DNA from: Pseudofrankia asymbiotica
GTDB taxonomy: Bacteria > Actinomycetota > Actinomycetes > Frankiales > Frankiaceae
Direction of reading: 5' to 3'
Length of the DNA stretch: 5,636 nucleotides
Assembly: GCF_001983105.1 (NCBI RefSeq)
Contig: NZ_MOMC01000035.1
Coordinates: 64,776-70,411 of the forward strand
Shown piece after piece: positions 1-5,636 of the stretch (within the stretch, counting starts at the first letter, position 1; every line of letters starts with the position of its first letter). The notes below the pieces were generated by a model. That model ran no database searches. It saw nothing but the letters and a program-made list of their open reading frames with translations, and was not told the origin of the DNA. A program made the translations under genes and the position numbers.

Positions 1-12
1 TTCACCGACTAG

Positions 13-1401
<1,389 letters not shown>

Positions 1402-1443
1402 CGGATCATCGGCGCCACGCCCGCCCCGGTTGCGGCACGGCTC

Positions 1444-1472
1444 GTGACGGGTCACGCTTCCTTGGTCACGCT
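1444..1472 (+). repeat. Inverted and direct repeats upstream of the 359-residue gene
   Basis: GTGAC (1444-1448) and GTCAC (1451-1455) form an inverted repeat with a two-base spacer. The nine-base word GGTCACGCT occurs at 1450-1458 and again at 1464-1472, a 14-base period. The cluster ends 11 bases before the ribosome binding site of the next gene. The arrangement resembles an operator for a dimeric or tandem-binding regulator. No -10 or -35 pair is evident beside it, and no regulator can be named. Confidence 0.35.
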
Positions 1473-1483
1473 GCGCAGTCGCC

Positions 1484-1489
1484 GGGAGG
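1484..1489 (+). promoter_or_regulatory. Ribosome binding site deciding the start of the 359-residue gene
   Basis: GGGAGG at 1484-1489 is a strong Shine-Dalgarno match that ends eight bases before the GTG at 1498. It favours that start over the in-frame GTG codons at 1444 (no ribosome binding site) and 1489 (overlapping the Shine-Dalgarno itself). Confidence 0.75.
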
Positions 1490-1497
1490 TGGATCAC

Positions 1498-2577
1498 GTG
1501 GTCGCCCGCCCGTCCGAGGAGCCGCAACCCACTCCAGGACCGCCGGAAGCGCGGAGGGAAGCCGGCATCAGGCCTCCCTCCGGCGCACCGGCGGTGCTGG
1601 CCCCCACCGACCGCCGCCAACGCGGGACCAGCCCCGTCCGGGCCAGCGACGGGGTCTCCGCCGGGCCCGCCGAACTTCTCTGGCAGGTCGGGCCGGGCAG
1701 CTACCGCGCTGACGTGGACGCCGACGCCTGGCCGGTCGGGTTCTCCCCGACGGGCGAGGCGCTGCCCGACGCCCTCACCGACGTCCTGCTGCGCGGCAGC
1801 CACTGGGTGCGCAGCGCCCAGCGGGCCGAGGCGGAGCGCCGGGAGCGTTCGGCCGCCATCGCCACCCATGTCGAGGCGCAGCTGGCCGCGTTCCTCAGGC
1901 TGTGCGCCGAGGCCGACCTGGTGCCTCCGGTGACGATGCGGGTGGTGCGGGACGTTCCGCGGCTGGCGGGAGCCAGGCATCGCGCCGAGGGCCGGCCACG
2001 CGCCTCACTGCGCACCGCCGACGACCCCGCCATCCCCTTCGGGCTGGTCGATCCGGCGGGAGCGGCCCGGTCGGCCGCCGACTCGCCGACAGACTCTCCG
2101 GCCCACCAGTCGGCGGACCTCCCGGATCACGACCTCCCAGACCACGACCTCCGCCGATCCAGCAGGGACCCTGTCCGCCGATCCGGCAGGACCCCCGGCC
2201 CTCGCCGATCCGGGAGGGACGCCGGGAACCCCCCGCGGGGTGCCGACCGCCCTGACCTGCACCCCCCGACCGACGGGCGGCCCAACCACTGGCACGGCAG
2301 GAACCAGCTCGCGGCGTGGCCGCTGCTCTACTGGCGTTGCGAGAGCTTCCCCTCCGCCGGCCGGTCGCTGCACCTGTTCGTCGAGCCCGGCGGCCGGACG
2401 TTCGAGGGCCGGGACCTGCCGGCCCCGCTGACCGTCGTCGGCCGGCAGGTACGGGTCTGGCCGGTCGACGCCCCGTCGATCGTCGAGGGCATGGCCGAGG
2501 TCGACGCCCGCCGCTGCGCCCTCCACCTGGTAGACGGGATGGCCAGGTTGCTGTGGCGAGCGGGCGTCGGGCTTTAG
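1498..2577 (+). CDS. Uncharacterised 359-residue protein with a low-complexity linker
   Basis: I do not recognise a family. Residues 1-57 are Pro/Arg/Ser-rich and probably disordered. Residues about 58-157 look folded: an LLWQVGPGSYRADVDADAWPVGF stretch split around Trp62 and Trp78, then a charged helix-prone stretch (about 104-142) rich in Ala, Glu and Arg. Residues about 160-262 form a polar linker with two DLPDH units (207-216) followed by three RRS[SG]R[DT] units. Residues 263-359 again look folded, starting with NHWHGRNQ and running through a Trp- and Val-rich segment to the C-terminus. There is no signal peptide or membrane segment, so it is probably cytoplasmic. G or C dominates third codon positions in both folded parts, which supports real coding. 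The start rests on the GGGAGG site at 1484-1489. The gene lies between purA and purD on the same strand; position alone does not prove a purine role. The linker may be lineage-specific. Confidence 0.75.
   Translation: MVARPSEEPQPTPGPPEARREAGIRPPSGAPAVLAPTDRRQRGTSPVRASDGVSAGPAELLWQVGPGSYRADVDADAWPVGFSPTGEALPDALTDVLLRGSHWVRSAQRAEAERRERSAAIATHVEAQLAAFLRLCAEADLVPPVTMRVVRDVPRLAGARHRAEGRPRASLRTADDPAIPFGLVDPAGAARSAADSPTDSPAHQSADLPDHDLPDHDLRRSSRDPVRRSGRTPGPRRSGRDAGNPPRGADRPDLHPPTDGRPNHWHGRNQLAAWPLLYWRCESFPSAGRSLHLFVEPGGRTFEGRDLPAPLTVVGRQVRVWPVDAPSIVEGMAEVDARRCALHLVDGMARLLWRAGVGL
2116..2216 (+). repeat. In-frame short tandem repeats in the linker of the 359-residue protein
   Basis: Two 15-base copies, GACCTCCCGGATCAC (2116-2130) and GACCTCCCAGACCAC (2131-2145), encode DLPDH twice, and a partial third copy follows. 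Next come three copies of a CGATCC[AG]GSAGG-like unit, with CGATCC at 2155, 2179 and 2206, spaced 24 and 27 bases and encoding RRS[SG]R[DT]. A related copy at 2049 is read in a different frame. All periods in the main array are multiples of three, so the reading frame survives unit gain or loss. Confidence 0.7.
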
Positions 2578-2619
2578 GCGAGCGTCGGGGAATCGGGGGA
2601 CAGGTCGGTTTCCGGGTAT

Positions 2620-2692
2620 GGTGCGGCGCGGGCCCAGGTCCCCCGCCGACCGGCGTCACCGGTCCCCAGGGGCGGCCCGCGGCGGCCGCACC
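2620..2692 (+). promoter_or_regulatory. Long imperfect hairpin before purD
   Basis: GGTGCGGC (2620-2627) pairs with GCCGCACC (2685-2692), and GCGGGCC (2628-2634) pairs with GGCCCGC (2674-2680). This gives 15 base pairs broken only by a four-base bulge (2681-2684). Inside, CCCC (2640-2643) can pair with GGGG (2669-2672), and GACCGG (2648-2653) pairs with CCGGTC (2659-2664) around a five-base loop. No T-tract follows, so it is not a classical intrinsic terminator. It could be a U-less actinobacterial terminator for the upstream gene or a structured purD leader. High GC content makes chance pairing easier, so confidence is limited. Confidence 0.45.
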
Positions 2693-2765
2693 CCGACTGG
2701 CAAAGGACCGACGGACCGATGACACACGGCGTACGACGCCCACGACCGCCTGGCCGGGTGCTACC

Positions 2766-2770
2766 AGAGG
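2766..2770 (+). promoter_or_regulatory. purD ribosome binding site
   Basis: AGAGG at 2766-2770 (extended as AGAGGTGG to 2773) is the only Shine-Dalgarno match before purD. It lies seven bases from the GTG at 2778 and 13 bases from the ATG at 2784. Spacing therefore favours the GTG, while family alignment favours the ATG; the two starts differ by only two residues. Confidence 0.6.
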
Positions 2771-2783
2771 TGGCGGCGTGGGC

Positions 2784-4154
2784 ATGAGGGTCCTTGTGGT
2801 CGGCTCGGGCGGGCGGGAGCACGCGCTGTGCCGGGCGCTCACCCGTGATCCCCGCGTCGGCTCGATCGTCTGCGCGCCCGGCAACGCCGGCACCGTCGAC
2901 ATCGCCGAGCCCCGCCCGCTCGACGTCGCCGACCCGGAGGCGGTGGCCGCCGTCGCCGAGTCCGTCGGCGCCGATCTCACGATCATCGGCCCTGAGGTCC
3001 CCCTCGTGGCCGGCGCCGCCGACGAGCTGCGCGCCCGCGGCCTGCCGTGCTTCGGGCCGTCCGCCGCGGCGGCGCGCCTCGAGGGCAGCAAGGCGTTCGC
3101 CAAGGACGTCATGCGGGCCGCGGGCGTGCCGACGGCGGCGGCCCGCGACCACTCCGAGATCGAGCCGGCGCTCGCCGACCTGGACACCTTCGGTCCGCCC
3201 TACGTCGTCAAGTACGACGGGCTGGCCGCCGGCAAGGGGGTGACGGTCACCGAGGACCGCGACGCCGCCGTCGCGGCGGTCCGCGGCTGCCTCCAGGGGC
3301 CGGACGACCGCGTGGTGATCGAGGAGTACCTCGACGGCCCCGAGGTGTCGATGTTCGCCGTCGTCACCGAGGACGGCACCGTGGTGCCACTGCTGCCCGC
3401 CCAGGACCACAAGCGGATCGGAGACGGCGACACCGGGCCGAACACCGGCGGTATGGGCGCCTACGCTCCCCTTCCCTGGGCATCACGCGGGCTGGCCGGC
3501 CAGGTGGTCACCACGGTCATCCGGCCGACGGTCGCCGAGATGGCCCGCCGCGGCACCCCGTTCACGGGCCTGCTCTACGCGGGCCTGGCACTCACCGCGC
3601 GCGGGCCGCGCGTGGTCGAGTTCAACGCCCGGTTCGGCGACCCGGAGACGCAGGCGATCCTCGCCCTGCTCACGACGCCGCTGACCGACGTGCTGACGGG
3701 CCGCCGCGCGCCGGTGTGGCGGTCGGGCTCGGCGGTCACCGTCGTGCTGGCCGCCGCCGGCTACCCGGGCACGCCGCGGCTCGGCGACCCGATTCGCGGC
3801 CTCGACGCCGCCGCGGGGCTCACCGGGGTGGACGTCCTGCACGCGGGGACGAGGCTCGACGCGGACGGGCGGGTGGTCTCGGCCGGCGGGCGGGTGTTGT
3901 CCGTCACGGCGATCGGTTCCAACCTCGAGTCCGCGCGAGGATCGGCGTACGAGGCCGTCAGCCGGATCTCACTGCCCGGCGCGCGGTACCGGACCGACAT
4001 CGGCGACCCGTCGCGGCTGCGCCACGCCGCGGACGTCCGCCGCGCCGGTTCGGTCACCCAGCGGACCGACCAGCCCGGGCCGGCCGACGGCCCGGGGGGG
4101 CCGGGCGTGTCCGGTGGGCCGGGCGAACCCGGCCGGCCGGGCGAGCCTGGTTAG
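2784..4154 (+). CDS. purD: Phosphoribosylamine-glycine ligase PurD (GAR synthetase)
   Basis: This ATP-grasp ligase joins glycine to 5-phosphoribosylamine to give GAR, step 2 of de novo purine synthesis, in the cytoplasm. Counted from the ATG at 2784, the motifs are MRVLVVGSGGREHAL at 1-15 (N-terminal domain), a GPEVPLVAG stretch, FGPSAAAARLEGSKAFAKD, ATP-grasp YVVKYDGLAAGKG at 140-152, GDGDTGPNTGGMGAY at 213-227 and VVEFNARFGDPETQ at 277-290 (metal and nucleotide site). The catalytic motifs are intact. The ATG matches the usual family N-terminus; the GTG at 2778 has better ribosome-binding-site spacing and would add Met-Gly. The normal family end falls near RYRTDIG (residue 407). Here 49 further residues follow, ending in a Gly/Pro-rich, collagen-like tail (GPGGPGVSGGPGEPG and on), for a total of 456 residues against the usual 420-430. 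purE follows 94 bases downstream. Confidence 0.97.
   Translation: MRVLVVGSGGREHALCRALTRDPRVGSIVCAPGNAGTVDIAEPRPLDVADPEAVAAVAESVGADLTIIGPEVPLVAGAADELRARGLPCFGPSAAAARLEGSKAFAKDVMRAAGVPTAAARDHSEIEPALADLDTFGPPYVVKYDGLAAGKGVTVTEDRDAAVAAVRGCLQGPDDRVVIEEYLDGPEVSMFAVVTEDGTVVPLLPAQDHKRIGDGDTGPNTGGMGAYAPLPWASRGLAGQVVTTVIRPTVAEMARRGTPFTGLLYAGLALTARGPRVVEFNARFGDPETQAILALLTTPLTDVLTGRRAPVWRSGSAVTVVLAAAGYPGTPRLGDPIRGLDAAAGLTGVDVLHAGTRLDADGRVVSAGGRVLSVTAIGSNLESARGSAYEAVSRISLPGARYRTDIGDPSRLRHAADVRRAGSVTQRTDQPGPADGPGGPGVSGGPGEPGRPGEPG
4094..4134 (+). other. G7 tract with a downstream GC hairpin in the purD tail
   Basis: Seven G residues (4094-4100) are phased as G GGG GGG relative to the purD codons, the form of a -1 slippery heptamer. 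A perfect seven-base-pair hairpin follows at 4117-4134: GGCCGGG, loop CGAA, CCCGGCC. The 16-base spacer is longer than the usual 5-9 for programmed frameshifting. The -1 frame stays open to a TGA at 4250-4252 that overlaps the purE GTG. It could equally be chance in a Gly/Pro codon run. Confidence 0.3.
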
Positions 4155-4165
4155 GCGGCCGCCGC

Positions 4166-4185
4166 CCCGAGCAGTCCCGAGCAGT
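4166..4185 (+). repeat. Tandem duplication of CCCGAGCAGT between purD and purE
   Basis: The ten-base unit CCCGAGCAGT occurs twice head to tail, at 4166-4175 and 4176-4185, eleven bases after the purD stop. An imperfect hairpin follows: GGGAG (4196-4200) with CTCCC (4227-4231), and CCGGC (4207-4211) with GCCGG (4218-4222). I can assign no function. The duplication may be a simple slippage event. Confidence 0.4.
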
Positions 4186-4238
4186 ACAGCCGCCCGGGAG
4201 TACACGCCGGCGGTCGAGCCGGAGTCCTCCCCGACGAC

Positions 4239-4244
4239 GAGGAG
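4239..4244 (+). promoter_or_regulatory. purE ribosome binding site deciding the start
   Basis: GAGGAG at 4239-4244 lies four bases before the GTG at 4249. The spacing is slightly short, but this is the only good match, and it selects 4249 over the upstream in-frame GTG at 4114, which lies inside purD. Confidence 0.65.
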
Positions 4245-4248
4245 CGAA

Positions 4249-4794
4249 GTGAGCAGCATCTCCAACACCCCCGAATCCCCCACCGCCCGCCCGCGGGTCG
4301 CGGTCGTCTACGGGTCCGCCTCGGACGCCCAGACGATGAGCAAGGCCGGCGCGACCCTCTCGCGGTTCGGCGTCGCCCACGAGGAGGCCGTGCTCTCGGC
4401 GCATCGCGCGCCCCGCACGCTGGCCGACTGGGTGGAGGGCCTGCGCGGCCGCGGCATCCAGGTGGTCATCGCCGGCGCCGGGCTCGCCGCGGCGCTGCCG
4501 GGCACTGTCGCCGCGCTCACCACCCTGCCGGTGATCGGCGTCCCGATCTCCGGGGGCGCGCTCGACGGGATGGACTCGATGCTCGCCATCGCCCAGATGC
4601 CGCCGGGCGTCGCGGTGGCCACGGTCGGCCTGAACAACGCCACGAACGCGGCCGTGCTCGCCGTCCAGATCCTGGCGCTCTCGGACCAGGAGCTCGCCGG
4701 CAAGCTGGTCACCTACAAGGACGACTTCGAGCGTGCCGCGGCGGACGGGCTCGCCCGCGTGGCTGCCGCCTCCCCCGCCGGCGCGTCGGCATGA
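4249..4794 (+). CDS. purE: PurE: N5-CAIR mutase / AIR carboxylase family
   Basis: PurE delivers the carboxyl group that makes CAIR (4-carboxy-AIR), the carboxylation step of purine synthesis, normally from N5-CAIR made by PurK. The product is 181 residues, close to the family norm of 160-180. Visible motifs are VVYGSASD at 19-26 (phosphate loop), SAHRAP at 50-55 with catalytic His52 (E. coli His45), AGAGLAAALPG at 75-85, and GVP followed by GALDGMDSML and QMPPG, then NNATNAA. The 75-85 loop is unusual: E. coli, B. subtilis and common actinobacterial PurE carry GGAAHLPG there, and this one has Ala82 in place of that His (E. coli His75). The first 15 residues are a short polar extension. GAGGAG at 4239-4244 sets the start. 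The stop overlaps the purB start. No purK lies in this window. The family assignment is firm; whether it needs PurK is open. Confidence 0.95.
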   Translation: MSSISNTPESPTARPRVAVVYGSASDAQTMSKAGATLSRFGVAHEEAVLSAHRAPRTLADWVEGLRGRGIQVVIAGAGLAAALPGTVAALTTLPVIGVPISGGALDGMDSMLAIAQMPPGVAVATVGLNNATNAAVLAVQILALSDQELAGKLVTYKDDFERAAADGLARVAAASPAGASA

Positions 4795-5636
4795 TCGAGC
4801 GTTACACCCTGCCCGAGATGGGCCGGGTCTGGTCGGAGGCGCACAAGTACGAGCTGTGGTGCAAGGTCGAGGTGCTCGTCGTGGAGGCGCACGCCGCCGC
4901 GGGGCGCATTCCCGCCGACGCGGTCGAGCCGGTACGCGCGGCGCCAGCACCGACGCCGGCGGCGGTCGCCGAGATCGAGGCCGTCACCCAGCACGACGTG
5001 ATCGCGTTCCTCTCCGCCTGGGCCGACCAGACCGAGCCCCGCTCGGCCGCCGCCTACGTCCACTTCGGGATGACGTCGTCCGACCTGCTCGACACGGCGC
5101 TGGCCTTGCAGCTGGTCGAGGCGACCGACATCCTGCTCGCCAAGGCGGACGCGCTGGTCGCGGCGCTGCGCGACCTCGGGCTCGCGCACCGGTCGACGCT
5201 GCGGGTCGGGCGCACGCATGGCATCCACGGCGAGCCGACGGTCTTCGGCCACCGGGTCGCGGACCTGGCCTTCGGCGTCGCCCGCTGCCGCGACCGGCTG
5301 CGCACCGCCCGCGCCGACGTCGCCGTCGCCAAGATCTCCGGAGCGGTGGGGACGTACTCGAACATCGACCCGGACGTGGAGCTCCACGTCGCCGAGAAGC
5401 TGGGCCTCACCCCGGCGCCGGTGGCCACCCAGGTCGTGCTGCGCGACGGGATAGCGAGCTGGGTCGCGGCGCTGGCCGGGATCGCGACGGTGTGCGAGGC
5501 GGTGGCCCTCGAGGTGCGGCACGGGCAGCGCACCGAGGTGCGCGAGCTGTCCGAGCCGTTCGGCAAGGGCCAGAAGGGCTCGTCCGCGATGCCCCACAAG
5601 AAGAACCCGATCATGTCCGAGCGGATCGCGGGGCTC
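4791..5636 (+). CDS. purB: Adenylosuccinate lyase PurB (5' part, cut by window end)
   Basis: This lyase of the fumarase/aspartase superfamily acts twice in purine synthesis: SAICAR to AICAR plus fumarate, and adenylosuccinate to AMP plus fumarate. It is normally a cytoplasmic homotetramer with active sites shared between subunits. The window holds 282 codons with no stop; full-length relatives are about 430-480 residues. Motifs are the N-terminus MIERYTLPEMGRVWSE, HFGMTSSDLLDTA with His91 and TSSD at 95-98, GRTHGIHGEPT with catalytic-type His143, SGAVGTYSN, and the superfamily signature SSAMPHKKNP at 264-273 with the catalytic serine pair Ser264/Ser265. A common Ala after the second His of the GIHAEPT motif is Gly here, a mild change. 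The ATG at 4791 overlaps the purE stop as ATGA, with no Shine-Dalgarno upstream, so translation is probably coupled to purE. The truncation comes from the window edge, not from damage. Confidence 0.97.
   Translation, partial: MIERYTLPEMGRVWSEAHKYELWCKVEVLVVEAHAAAGRIPADAVEPVRAAPAPTPAAVAEIEAVTQHDVIAFLSAWADQTEPRSAAAYVHFGMTSSDLLDTALALQLVEATDILLAKADALVAALRDLGLAHRSTLRVGRTHGIHGEPTVFGHRVADLAFGVARCRDRLRTARADVAVAKISGAVGTYSNIDPDVELHVAEKLGLTPAPVATQVVLRDGIASWVAALAGIATVCEAVALEVRHGQRTEVRELSEPFGKGQKGSSAMPHKKNPIMSERIAGL

Larger units (their letters stand above)
2578..2783 (+). other. Non-coding leader region upstream of purD
   Basis: These 206 bases between the 359-residue gene and purD hold no credible gene, although the purD frame stays open through them. 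They contain a weak -10-like TATGGT at 2617-2622 without a good -35, the long hairpin at 2620-2692, and a small perfect hairpin at 2728-2740 (GGCGT, loop ACG, ACGCC). The purD ribosome binding site closes the region. The stretch could carry the purD promoter and a structured 5' leader, or the terminator of the upstream gene. Confidence 0.5.

Noticed and set aside
1..12. Possible tail of an upstream gene (TTC ACC GAC TAG)
   Set aside because: Only three codons precede the stop, so coding cannot be supported.
2589..2611. SigR-like promoter: GGAAT at 2589-2593 and GTT at 2608
   Set aside because: The spacing is 14 bases instead of the usual 18-19, and the elements are short.
2695..2755. Resemblance to the ZTP (pfl) riboswitch: GACTGGC at 2695 and CCGCCTGG at 2746
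   Set aside because: The two short words match the conserved ends as I remember them and the spacing is plausible, but the GGGTCGTG lead-in, the GGGGAG core and the first paired helix are absent. A covariance-model search with the ZTP family would settle it; no significant hit is expected.
2316..2783. In-frame 5' extension of purD up to an ATG at 2316
   Set aside because: It would overlap most of the C-terminal part of the 359-residue gene, adds about 156 low-complexity residues, and bypasses the ribosome binding site at 2766-2770.
1895..3187. 430-codon open frame on the - strand across the unknown gene, the purD leader and the start of purD
   Set aside because: The product is dominated by Arg, Pro, Gly and Ser, with no domain, and it crosses gene boundaries of the + strand. 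It is a compositional shadow.
4183..4189. AGTACAG shared between the purA upstream region (102-108) and the purD-purE gap (4183-4189)
   Set aside because: A seven-base match alone is likely chance. The second copy lacks the final T of a -10 box and sits inside a probable operon.
4054..5597. Two long - strand open frames opposite purE and purB
   Set aside because: They are opposite clear purine genes, have Arg/Gly/Ala-rich translations and no recognisable motif.

Overview
The window is very GC-rich (about 70% or more by eye, with G or C at most third codon positions) and all of its genes lie on the + strand. It uses GTG starts freely and encodes actinobacterial-type purine enzymes. This points to a high-GC actinobacterium. 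A Frankia-like relative is my best guess, but it rests on gene order and protein style recalled from memory, not on a search.

Layout: 1-117 is the region upstream of purA, with a plausible -10 box and no ribosome binding site at the start codon. 118-1401 is purA (adenylosuccinate synthetase), complete. 1498-2577 is an unrecognised protein of 359 residues with a disordered start and a repeat-built central linker. 2578-2783 is a non-coding stretch that can fold into a long GC hairpin ahead of purD. 2784-4154 is purD (GAR synthetase), complete, with an unusual Gly/Pro-rich tail. 4249-4794 is purE (N5-CAIR mutase / AIR carboxylase family), complete. 4791-5636 is purB (adenylosuccinate lyase), cut by the window end after 282 codons.

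How they work together: PurD acts at step 2 of de novo purine synthesis (PRA to GAR). PurE supplies CAIR at the carboxylation step. PurB cleaves SAICAR to AICAR and later cleaves adenylosuccinate to AMP. PurA makes that adenylosuccinate from IMP. PurA and PurB together therefore form the AMP branch. purD, purE and purB look like one transcription unit: purE and purB overlap by four bases (ATGA), and purE follows purD after 94 bases. purA and the 359-residue gene may be transcribed separately.

I see no mobile element, CRISPR array, tRNA or rRNA, and no clear new multi-gene system. The points most worth a second look are the PurE active-site loop variant and the absence of purK beside it, the G7 tract in the purD tail whose -1 frame ends exactly on the purE start, the long hairpin before purD, the possibly leaderless purA transcript, and the uncharacterised gene between purA and purD.
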